From Enhygromyxa salina (GTDB lineage: Bacteria; Myxococcota_A; Polyangia; Nannocystales; Nannocystaceae), in contig NZ_PVNL01000004.1 in assembly GCF_002994635.1 (NCBI RefSeq), positions 115,381-179,380 on the forward strand: a DNA stretch of 64,000 bases. The letters are read 5' to 3'. Positions 8,848 to 16,810 of the stretch are shown piece by piece. Numbering within the stretch: the stretch's first letter is position 1; every line of letters starts with the position of its first letter. Position numbers and translations under genes: made by a program. The notes beneath the pieces were generated by a model. It worked only from the letters and a program-made list of their open reading frames with translations. It searched no databases and was not told where the DNA came from.

Positions 8848-10344
8848 GAGAGGGCAGGTTTTGCGCGCAAGAACCCGGAAGAACGGCCCCCAGTCTGGTG
8901 TAAGTGAAGGATCCGACCTCTCCACTGAAACCCGAAAGAAGGCCACTTCCGGTGAAGTCCAGCAAAGCAGAAATCGTCAGCCGTGTCCACACCTTGCCGG
9001 AGGTTTCTTTCGAGGACCACCGCCTGACCTCGTTCTCCGGCTTGGTGCTGTTCATCGCCCTGTTCAAGCGTCTGCAGCTCATGGCGGGGCTGCGTCGCTG
9101 TTTCCGCTCCGTCGACCGCGACCGCGTCTTCGGGCTCGCGCGAGTGGTGCAGCAACTGGTCATTCACGTGGCACTCGGCTTCCGTCGTCTGCGTGACCGC
9201 GATTACTACGCCGACGATCCCCTGATTCAGCGTGCACTCGGTGTCCGCAAGATCCCAGATGTTTCGACGATCACGAGGACCTTGGCGGCCGCGACCGAGG
9301 TACAAGTTACCCGGTTCCGAAAGTATGTTGGCGAGCTGACGCTTGACCGTGTCGAGACCGAGAAGCTCGCTCGGATCACCGCTGACTTCGATGGCTCGGT
9401 GCTCAGCACCAAGGGCCACGTCGAAGGCACCGCCGTTGGCTTCAACCCCAAGCGCAAGGGCGCTCGCAGCTATTACCCGTTGTTTTGCGTGCTCTCTCAG
9501 CTGGGCATGTTTCTCGACATGCTGCATCGCTCCGGCAACGTCCACGACTCCAACGGGTCGGTCGGTTTCATCCGCTCGTGCATCACGGCGCTGCGAACTC
9601 GTATGCCACGCGCGGTCATCGAGTCGCGCCTCGACTCTGCCTTCTTCAACGAAAACGTGCTCGACCTGCTCGAGGACCTTGGTGTCGAATACGCGATGGC
9701 GATCCCCTTCGCCGCCTACCCTGGGCTCAAGCACCGGGTTCACCGTCGGGAACGCTGGCGCCCGATCGACGACGACTGGTCCTACTTCGAACTCGACTGG
9801 CGACCGAAGACGTGGGCAGGGCGACGACGAGTGATCTGCATCCGCCGTCGCCGGGCGGCCCGGCGCAAAGGGCCTCTGCAGCTCGACCTGTTCGAGCCCA
9901 TCGACGATGAGTTCGAGTTCAAGGTCATCGTGACCAACAAGACCACTAGCGCTGACAACGTCCTGCACTTCTTCAACGGCCGCGGCCTCAACGAGGCGGT
10001 TTACGCCGAGGCGAAGCAGTTCGCGGCGCTCGACTACATCCCATGCCGTCGGCGCGTCGCCAACGAGATCTTCACGTGCTCGACGATGCTCGCCCACAAC
10101 CTTGGCCGCGAGCTGCAGATGCAGACGAGCGAGCCCACTCGCCGAACGACCCCGACGCGCGCACCCCTTTACGTGTTGAAGACGCTCGGCACGCTCCGGC
10201 ACCTGCTGCTTCGTCAAGCGGGCCGGCTCACGCGACCGCAGGGGGTGCTGCGTCTTTCGACGGCCGCCAGCGGTGTGGCTCAACGAGAATTCAAGGCTAT
10301 CTACGAAGCGCTCGCGGCCTGAGCGAACACCGACTATTCGCATG
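8843..10344 (+). mobile_element. IS1380-family-like insertion sequence
   Basis: A single transposase gene (8904-10322) is flanked by imperfect terminal inverted repeats: catgagagagggcagg at 8843-8858 and the complement of accgactattcgcatg at 10329-10344 (10 of 16 positions match). The size, about 1.5 kb, fits IS1380-type elements. No target duplication could be fixed with confidence. The left end supplies the stop codon of the interrupted NTPase gene. Confidence 0.65.
8904..10322 (+). CDS. IS1380-family-like DDE transposase
   Basis: The 472-residue protein carries out cut-and-paste transposition of its element. It has an RNase-H-like DDE core: ITADFDGSVLSTKG (first Asp), a GARSYYPLFC block, IESRLDSAFFNENVLDLLE (second Asp region), a long basic insertion, and VYAEAKQFAALDYIP with the Glu region. 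The order and spacing match IS1380-type enzymes. The frame is intact from a GTG at 8904, so the element may still be functional. Codon use is closer to the host than that of the interrupted gene. Confidence 0.85.
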   Translation: MKDPTSPLKPERRPLPVKSSKAEIVSRVHTLPEVSFEDHRLTSFSGLVLFIALFKRLQLMAGLRRCFRSVDRDRVFGLARVVQQLVIHVALGFRRLRDRDYYADDPLIQRALGVRKIPDVSTITRTLAAATEVQVTRFRKYVGELTLDRVETEKLARITADFDGSVLSTKGHVEGTAVGFNPKRKGARSYYPLFCVLSQLGMFLDMLHRSGNVHDSNGSVGFIRSCITALRTRMPRAVIESRLDSAFFNENVLDLLEDLGVEYAMAIPFAAYPGLKHRVHRRERWRPIDDDWSYFELDWRPKTWAGRRRVICIRRRRAARRKGPLQLDLFEPIDDEFEFKVIVTNKTTSADNVLHFFNGRGLNEAVYAEAKQFAALDYIPCRRRVANEIFTCSTMLAHNLGRELQMQTSEPTRRTTPTRAPLYVLKTLGTLRHLLLRQAGRLTRPQGVLRLSTAASGVAQREFKAIYEALAA

Positions 10345-10440
10345 ATTGAAGCCGCGCAGTCTTCGAGTGCTCGACTCGTGCGCTACCGACCCTATGCCCG
10401 CAGCGGAGACGGCTTTGGCCAAACGTGGAGCGCACAAAAG

Positions 10441-10579
10441 GCCGGATGAGGTCCCAGCCCGAACGTTCTGGCGCGGCGGAAAGCCACAGCGGAGCACAAG
10501 CCGTCACGAAGTCATCGCTGATCCCCAAGGAATAGGCCGACGATCTTGAGCCAATCTTCGGGCTGGGACCTCATCCAGC
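10441..10579. repeat. 139-bp element bounded by 23-bp inverted repeats (MITE-like)
   Basis: The arms 10441-10463 and 10557-10579 are inverted copies matching at 22 of 23 positions; the identical core on the left is ggatgaggtcccagcccgaa. The roughly 93-base interior carries no convincing gene. Short DNA with long terminal repeats next to an IS suggests a non-autonomous element or the collapsed ends of another IS. No direct target repeats were identified. Confidence 0.6.
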
Positions 10580-11179
10580 CCGTGCGCGTTGCACCGTCGG
10601 CATACACGGGCCCCCGCGAACGAACTCGAAGCCGTGCTGCACCTCCGGCTCTCAATGCAACATCAGGGATAAGTCACCGACGGTTGGGTCAATCGTGTCT
10701 CACTTCTCGATCGCAGGCCTCGACAATCAGTTAGTCGAAGATAAGGTGGTGGCGCTTGTGAGTCAGAGTCTGCTTTCGGTCTCGCACATGCTCGAGACAG
10801 TAGATGCCTCGGATGATGTTCGGGTCACGGATCTGGGGAAATGCGGCGGCGACCGGCCATGTGTCATTCTCGTTCCTAGATAGTGAATCAAACTTCCTGC
10901 TTGCTGATCTGATTATGGGCTAGTGCCAACTCCCAGGTAAGCCTCGGTGAGGTGCATTGGTGGACCTCTCCTCGGTGCTCCGTGTCTCATCACCGAGGGG
11001 GCGCCGACGCCAGCAGCAACCAGCGAGCGAGGCCCTCGGGACCGGGCGCGAGCCGGTGGAAGTGGAAGCGCCGCCGCAGGGCCTACAGTTGGGTGTTCAC
11101 GCGAGTGCTACAAGCGCGCTTGCGGCGCTCGAGTTCGCCATTCGTTCGGCAAAGGGGAGACCCGCGAGGGTGAGACTGG
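10580..11179. other. Intergenic stretch with a possible gene fragment
   Basis: No intact gene is seen. On the minus strand, about 10895-10731, one frame reads NDTWPVAAAFPQIRDP and NIIRGIYCLEHVRDRKQ and ends at a TAA (10733-10731). Its composition looks protein-like, but it has no start or family match, so it may be the tail of a lost gene. The part from 10900 to 11179 holds only low-complexity frames. Confidence 0.35.
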
Positions 11180-14100
11180 CTAAATACTGTCGTCGACGTC
11201 GTCCTCGTCTTCAGCGTCACTCTCGTCACCTTGCCGGGCGGCCCGAGCGGCGATCGTGCCGAGCTCGCGCTCGACCTCGAAGTGCTCGCCGTCCCAGGTG
11301 ATCGTGAGGCGCTCGAAGCTGACGGCGCGCGCGGGTACTTCGCCGCGGTGACGGACCACCAGGTCCCCGAGCCCACCGGTCTGGATCGCCCACAGCCCCG
11401 TGTCGCCGGCCAGGCGCCCGTCGCTGGTCTGCAGCGCGGCCTTCTTCGCCGCCTCGATCGCGGCCCTGTCCGCGTCGGCGGCGAGCGGCTCGACCCCGAG
11501 GGTCAGATCGTGCTCGAGGTCTCGCCAGCTGATCAAGGTCCAGGTCGTGGGCGTGTCGAACAGCTGCAGGCGGTCGAGCTCGCGCTCGAGCTTGGCCCTG
11601 GGCAGCTGATCGTCCGTTGCGAGCAGCTCGCCGATCAACACCGCGGCGTGGAGCCGAGCGAAGCGGCGCGGGTCATCGACGCCGGGCCGGCCCTCGCCGC
11701 CGATCACCTTGCGGAGCAGCCGCAAGCCCTCGTCGACGCGCCCCGCCCCGGCCGCGGCCCGGGCCATGCGGATCACATCCGTTGGCGCGGCGCTGAGCGA
11801 GACCAGGTCTTGATACTGGCGGTACGCCTCCTGGTACCAGCCATGGCGAAGGAAGATGTCGCCGAGCAAGCGCCGGGTGTACTCGCCGCTGGGGTCGTAC
11901 TCGACGATCTCCGAGAACACCCGCTTGGCCTCCTCGTCCTGGCCGGCCTCGACCAGCAGCTCGCCGAGGCGCTGGGCCAGCAACGGGGTGATCAGCCCGC
12001 GCTCACGCAGCTTGCGGGCCGCCGTGATCGCGTCGTTGATGCGATCGAGCTCGAACAACAGGTCGATGCGGATCAGATCCAGGGGCAGCCGCTCGTCCTC
12101 GCTGGCGTCGGCGTGCTTGGTCAGCGCCAGCGTGACGACCTCGAGCGCCGCCTCAGCGCTGGTCGCCCGCTCGGCCTCGTCGGCGACGGCCCGCCAGTCG
12201 AGCGAGCCGCCGTACATGCTGCGCTCGACCGCGCCGATCAAGCCGGGCTCGACCAGGCGGCGCAGCAGCGCGCGGGCCACGAATGCCTGCGACTCCTGCT
12301 CGCCGTTGAAGTGGGCGAGCAACAGCTCGATCTCGGCCTCGGTCGACGCGCGAGTCTGCAGCAGCTGCAAAAATACCCGCTGCTGCTTCCAGTTCTCGAG
12401 CTCGCAGCTGGCGGCCGCGTTCTCGTAGGCGCGCAGCCGGGCGATCATGTCGGGCGTGCGCTCGAGCCGTTGCTCCCACAGGACCTTGCGCTGGGCCAGC
12501 GAGCGGGCCGAGGCGTCGCTGCACGGGAGCTTCTCGTTGCGGGCGACCGGCGAGACCACCTGCGAGCGCTGGGGTCGCTGCCGGTTCTTGGTCGCGGACT
12601 TGGGCCGGGACTTTTGGGTCGCGCTCAGGCCCTGGGCGACGTCCTCGCCGAGCTGACCATTGAGGCGCTCGTGCTCGACGAGTCCGGCCAGCTCACTGTC
12701 GGGCGCGTCGAGCTCCGAGCCATCGTCGCCGCCGACGAGATCGTCCTCGAACGAGCTGGCGGACTTCTTCGCTTTGGCGTAGCCGTCGCTGGAGGCCTGT
12801 CGCTCGGGCATCGGCTCGGCCGGCGGGCTCGGGAGGTCGGCAGGGCCCATGGCTCCGCCCCCACCCCTGGCACCCGGTCCGCCTTTTCCACCCTCGGACG
12901 GCATCCCCGTGGCGACCGGCGCCGAGGCTGGCGGGGCAGCCGGGGCCTCGTCGTACATCGCCTCGCTCTCCTCCTGCGGCATCTCGGCCGCCATCTCGGG
13001 CTCGGGCTCGGCGTACTCTTCCTTGCTGTCCGCCTCCGGGCGCGGGCTGGCGTTGCCCATCCGCCCCTCTTCGCTCTTGGGCATCGGGGCCGCGGCCACG
13101 GCCGCGCGATCGTCTCGCGCGCCTGGTTCGGCTTTGTCACAGCCCATGGGCGCCATCAGGGCCCCGAGCAGCAGCTCACCCGGGTCGGGCGAGTCGCTCA
13201 GGTCTGGCCGATTCGGCTCGATCTCCCACTGGTTGGGCAACACCGCACCGAGCAGCTGAAAGTCCCACGGGCGATCGCGGCGCTCGACGCCCTGGCGCGC
13301 GTAAGCCCGCTCGCTCTCGAGCGCCAAGAACGAGGTGAACGGGGTCATCAGCCCGTACTCGAGCCCGAGCGACAGCACCTTGCCGCGGACCGCCTCGGGC
13401 CCGCGGCCGTCGCCGAGCAGGCGCTCGATCCGGGCGGCCGCCCACAGCTTGGGGACCACGAACTCGAGCGCGTCCTTGCGGTGGACCAGCGGGTAGTCGC
13501 GCTCGAAGCTCTCACCGCCGAGCCGGCCGCGGATCGTGACCGACTCGGGCAGCTCGTTGTGGGTCCGCGCGAGCACGACCAGCTCCTGACCGCGGGCGAG
13601 CTTGCCAGTCGCGTTGTCGAAGCGATCGTCCAGGCCCGCGCCGAGCTCGAGCTCGAGGTCGGTGATCGTCGGGGTCTTGAGCGCGCCCGAGAGCTCGAGC
13701 GCGCGAACCACAGCTTGATCCGAGGTCTCCACGCGCAGGCTCTCGCCGCCGCCGACCCGGGCCAGGCGCGCGAGCAGTCGATCCTCGACCGCCGGCCCCA
13801 CCCCCACCGTGAACAGCCGCGCCCGCGAGCCGGCCAGGGCCCGACGCAGACGCTCGGTCAGCTCGTCGGCCCCCCGCTCGCCGCTGGTTGCGAGCCCGTC
13901 GCCCACGTACACGATCGCGGGTTGCTCGGCCTCGTGCACGCGGGACAGCGCGCGCTCGAAGATCGCCCCGAGATCGGTCGCGCCGCCGGGCCGATGGCTG
14001 GTCAAGACCTCGAGCGCCTCACTGATCGCCTCCGGGGTGGCGGGGCTGAGTCCGTCGGCCGGGAACAGCACCTCGGCGGTCAGATCCGCGGCCATCAGCG

Positions 14101-15781
14101 CGAAGTGATCCTCGCTCGACAGGCTGCGCAGCAGCGCCTCGGCCACGGCCACCCGGCTCTGGTGCTCGGAGTCGTCGCCGAACGCCGAGGTGTCCACGAC
14201 CACGACCACGTCCGCGCGCGGGTTGACCTTGGCGAAGTCGAGGTCCGGCAGCCAGCGCAGCATCACGAACCGGGCCTGGTCGCGGCCGGCCTCGTACTGG
14301 CTCAGGCGCAGGGCGGGGGCCGGCTCTTGATCGGGCTTGCGGGTCAGCTCGAGCTCGAAGTCGGCGCGGGGCGTGAAGCCGCTGCGCCGCATGGTGATCA
14401 GCCCGTCGTCGTTGGAGACCGTGGCCTCGTCGAGGGTCGAGATCGTGTACTGGTTGGCGAGCTCGCCGCGCAGCTCGACCGCGAGCGCGAACTCTTCGAT
14501 CGTCGTCGCGTCGCGCCCACCCCCGGCGAGCGGGTAGCTGTAGCGCAGCTTGCCGCGGTTCTCGCTGAGCAGCTGCTGGTAGCGCACGACCACGCGGCGC
14601 TCGCCCATCGCGGGCACCGGGTACACGCGCGCGCGGACGGTCCGCTCGTCGATCCACTCGAGCAGCGCCGGGTTGTCGTTGCTCGCAACGGCGCGCTCGT
14701 AGGTGGCGGCGGCCTGCTTTTTTTCGACGATCTCGCCGTCGACCAGCTCGCCGTTGGTCTCGAGCGCGAACCCGACCAGGGTCGCGCCGTTGGGGATCGT
14801 GAACCAGTACCAGCCCTCGACGTCGCGGTCCGAGGGGTTGAAGAAGCGCTGATCCACGCGGGTCTCGGCCAGGCCCTGGTCGATCGCAATGTCGACGCTC
14901 TGGCTGGAGATCTGCAGCGGCAGCGACGGGGTGCCCGGGGCGGCGTAGCGATCGACCGCGTAGAGCGAGCCCGAGCCGCCACCGATCGCCCCGCCCGCGC
15001 GGCGGTCCGCCATGCCCCCGGTCCAGTCGTCCCAGTACGGGACCGACGTGACCAGCGGCGCGTCGTTGCCCTTGATCACGGCTTGCTCGCCGGACCGGAC
15101 CTCCTTGGGCCCGCCTGGGCTGGTGACCGTGGCGACGCCCTCGGCGATGTAGATGATCGCGCCCTCGTCGGAGATTGTCAGGCTGGCGCCGCCGTCGGTC
15201 AGCGCCAGCGTGGCCGACCCGACCTGGTGGACCAGCGGCTCGCGCTTTTGATCGAGGGGCGGCGTCTCGAGCCACAGCTCGCCGGTCAGCACGCTGACCC
15301 CGGTGTCCTTGCCGAGCTCGATCGCGGTCGCCTCGTTGAGAAAGATCCGGCTGCCGTCGGCCAGTCGGATCAGCGCGCGCGCGCCTGTGCCCGTGCGCAG
15401 CTTGGCGCCGAGTGGCAGCGGCGTGCCGGACAGCAGTCGATCTTCGGACTCGGCGCCGTCGGCTGCGAGCAGCACGACCTCGCCCGCGGCGAGCTCGAGC
15501 TTGGCGCCGATGCTCGCGGCTGGCTCGAGCTGGGCGCGCTTGGTGTAGCCCTGGTAGGCAAACACCGCGCCGATCGACAGCAGCGCAACAGCGACGAAGC
15601 CGATCACGCCGAGCAGCTTCGAGGGCCGCGTGTCTTCTTCTTTGGCGTCCGGCGGGGGAGCGGCGGGGGCGGGCTTGGGATCCTGCTTGGGGGCCTGCGC
15701 TAGCTTCGCCGCGTGGGCTTCGATCGCGTCTAGATCGATCTCGGTGTCGTCCTGGGTGGACCGAACTTGGTCGTCGCTCAT
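11180..15781 (-). CDS. Large membrane-anchored FecR-VIT-vWA-TPR protein
   Basis: The 1533-residue product is organised as follows: a short acidic cytoplasmic N-terminus, one membrane helix (about 56-77), a FecR-like domain (about 95-240, with LADGSRIFLNEATAIEL), a VIT domain (about 285-415, with QRFFNPSDRDVEGWYWFTIP), a vWA domain (about 520-690), a Pro/Ala/Glu-rich low-complexity region (about 870-1040), TPR-like helices (about 1090-1400), and an acidic C-terminus. The vWA metal site reads VVVVVDTSAFGD, so DTS replaces the usual DxSxS. VIT-vWA proteins usually mediate extracellular or periplasmic interactions. The ATG at 15781 follows aggacaaac; upstream in-frame codons lack a signal. Nothing nearby identifies a partner. 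Confidence 0.85.
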   Translation of the reverse strand: MSDDQVRSTQDDTEIDLDAIEAHAAKLAQAPKQDPKPAPAAPPPDAKEEDTRPSKLLGVIGFVAVALLSIGAVFAYQGYTKRAQLEPAASIGAKLELAAGEVVLLAADGAESEDRLLSGTPLPLGAKLRTGTGARALIRLADGSRIFLNEATAIELGKDTGVSVLTGELWLETPPLDQKREPLVHQVGSATLALTDGGASLTISDEGAIIYIAEGVATVTSPGGPKEVRSGEQAVIKGNDAPLVTSVPYWDDWTGGMADRRAGGAIGGGSGSLYAVDRYAAPGTPSLPLQISSQSVDIAIDQGLAETRVDQRFFNPSDRDVEGWYWFTIPNGATLVGFALETNGELVDGEIVEKKQAAATYERAVASNDNPALLEWIDERTVRARVYPVPAMGERRVVVRYQQLLSENRGKLRYSYPLAGGGRDATTIEEFALAVELRGELANQYTISTLDEATVSNDDGLITMRRSGFTPRADFELELTRKPDQEPAPALRLSQYEAGRDQARFVMLRWLPDLDFAKVNPRADVVVVVDTSAFGDDSEHQSRVAVAEALLRSLSSEDHFALMAADLTAEVLFPADGLSPATPEAISEALEVLTSHRPGGATDLGAIFERALSRVHEAEQPAIVYVGDGLATSGERGADELTERLRRALAGSRARLFTVGVGPAVEDRLLARLARVGGGESLRVETSDQAVVRALELSGALKTPTITDLELELGAGLDDRFDNATGKLARGQELVVLARTHNELPESVTIRGRLGGESFERDYPLVHRKDALEFVVPKLWAAARIERLLGDGRGPEAVRGKVLSLGLEYGLMTPFTSFLALESERAYARQGVERRDRPWDFQLLGAVLPNQWEIEPNRPDLSDSPDPGELLLGALMAPMGCDKAEPGARDDRAAVAAAPMPKSEEGRMGNASPRPEADSKEEYAEPEPEMAAEMPQEESEAMYDEAPAAPPASAPVATGMPSEGGKGGPGARGGGGAMGPADLPSPPAEPMPERQASSDGYAKAKKSASSFEDDLVGGDDGSELDAPDSELAGLVEHERLNGQLGEDVAQGLSATQKSRPKSATKNRQRPQRSQVVSPVARNEKLPCSDASARSLAQRKVLWEQRLERTPDMIARLRAYENAAASCELENWKQQRVFLQLLQTRASTEAEIELLLAHFNGEQESQAFVARALLRRLVEPGLIGAVERSMYGGSLDWRAVADEAERATSAEAALEVVTLALTKHADASEDERLPLDLIRIDLLFELDRINDAITAARKLRERGLITPLLAQRLGELLVEAGQDEEAKRVFSEIVEYDPSGEYTRRLLGDIFLRHGWYQEAYRQYQDLVSLSAAPTDVIRMARAAAGAGRVDEGLRLLRKVIGGEGRPGVDDPRRFARLHAAVLIGELLATDDQLPRAKLERELDRLQLFDTPTTWTLISWRDLEHDLTLGVEPLAADADRAAIEAAKKAALQTSDGRLAGDTGLWAIQTGGLGDLVVRHRGEVPARAVSFERLTITWDGEHFEVERELGTIAARAARQGDESDAEDEDDVDDSI

Positions 15782-15930
15782 GTTTGTCCTGTGTGTGCGC
15801 CTGGCGCGGGTTGGCGCGTCGCACACGCATGGTACCGCACCCGGGGGGGCGATGAGCGTGAAGGCTCCGGGTGCGCTTCGAGTTGGGCGGAGCGGTCGGT
15901 ACGCCCCCTCAGGCGACACTGGTCTCGCGG

Positions 15931-16494
15931 TCAGGGCCACTGGGCGACGCTGAGCGCGACGTTGACGTTCGGCGCCAGGGACGAGGCGTCCTTGACCCTC
16001 ACGCGCAGCACGTAGACGCCCGGTGGCATGTCATCGAAGACCTGCGCGGCGTGGTTTTCGGGGGCGGTGCTCCCACTCCAGTTGGCGTGGTAGATCGACG
16101 CGAGGCCGTCCAGCTCGCAGCTGCGCAGCTCGACCCACACTTCCAGCGGCTCGGACGTGTCGAAATCGAAGATGTAGTGGGCTTCCTCAGTCAGCCGCAC
16201 GAGCACGTGATTTGCCACCTCGCCACCGAGCTTGCCCTCGACGCCCTCGGCCGAACAACCCAGCTCGATCGTCCAGGAGTCTCGGCTGATCACAGAGTCC
16301 GCCTCTTCGCAGGCCTGATCCTGCCGAAGTTGAGCCATGCTCCACGGTGGGTAGGCGTCGAGCTCGGCCTGGACCGCGTCGATCGACAACCCGAGCGTGT
16401 CGAGCAACGCCGCCTCCAGGTCGGCCTCGTCGCCGAGTGGTTTGGTGCACATCTGATGCACGGTCTCGAGCCCTCGATGATCGAGTTGACGCAC
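15931..16494 (-). CDS. Body of an exported protein whose signal-bearing 5' part is in another frame
   Basis: The 187-residue frame encodes an acidic, beta-rich protein (for example HVLVRLTEEAHYIFDFDTSE and MPPGVYVLRVRVKDASSLAP), with a C-terminal half that looks like a pre-peptidase or carbohydrate-binding-like beta domain. On its own it has no signal peptide. The adjacent frame just upstream (16616 to about 16480) encodes a clear lipoprotein signal, LLHGLLVSGCLACVEQP, and joins naturally to this frame near ETVHQMCTKPLGDE. One base gained or lost near 16470-16490 would explain it. Either the gene is broken or the sequence has an error. The function is unknown. Confidence 0.6.
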   Translation of the reverse strand: MRQLDHRGLETVHQMCTKPLGDEADLEAALLDTLGLSIDAVQAELDAYPPWSMAQLRQDQACEEADSVISRDSWTIELGCSAEGVEGKLGGEVANHVLVRLTEEAHYIFDFDTSEPLEVWVELRSCELDGLASIYHANWSGSTAPENHAAQVFDDMPPGVYVLRVRVKDASSLAPNVNVALSVAQWP

Positions 16495-16616
16495 TGCTCA
16501 CCCGCTTCGGGCTGCTCGACGCACGCTAGACAGCCTGAGACGAGGAGCCCGTGCAGGAGCGCGTAGGCGAGCGATCGCCATCTGACACCATCTCGTAGAT
16601 TGCTTGTAGTCACCAT
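16480..16616 (-). pseudogene. Frameshifted 5' part (lipoprotein signal) of the gene at 15931-16494
   Basis: It reads from the ATG at 16616 through a basic n-region, a hydrophobic core and the lipobox LVSGC to EQCVNSIIEG, then loses sense. The natural continuation lies in the frame starting at 16494. Listed separately so that the signal is not lost. Confidence 0.5.
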
Positions 16617-16759
16617 ATTGTTCCTCGGAACACAATGCAGGCCGCGGCAGCCAGGGCAGCGTTTCCCCGCGGCGTCGTCCAGATTCTTCTGTTGCTCATC
16701 CAGTTTGCCATGCTCATTCTCCGTCCTGGAACAGACGCCCCGTCAGGATTCCCCCGCGA

Positions 16760-16787
16760 GCCGGTCAAGACATGCGACTTGACCGGC
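16760..16787 (-). terminator. Hairpin downstream of the MYXO-CTERM-type gene
   Basis: A 10-bp perfect stem (gccggtcaag at 16760-16769, cttgaccggc at 16778-16787) with an 8-base loop, 24 bases past the stop codon at 16811. It has no T-tract, so it may act as a transcript-end stabiliser rather than a classical terminator. Confidence 0.5.
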
Positions 16788-16810
16788 CCTCGGAAAGACT
16801 CCCGGTCCGA

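Noticed and set aside
10957..11301. A 114-codon plus-strand frame after the inverted-repeat element
   Set aside because: It runs into the antisense of the FecR-VIT-vWA gene, is low-complexity and has no plausible start signal.
11231..15703. A plus-strand open frame of 1490 codons opposite the FecR-VIT-vWA gene
   Set aside because: Its translation is repetitive Arg/Ala/Gly/Leu/Asp without domains, while the minus strand gives coherent domains. Long antisense frames are expected in GC-rich DNA.
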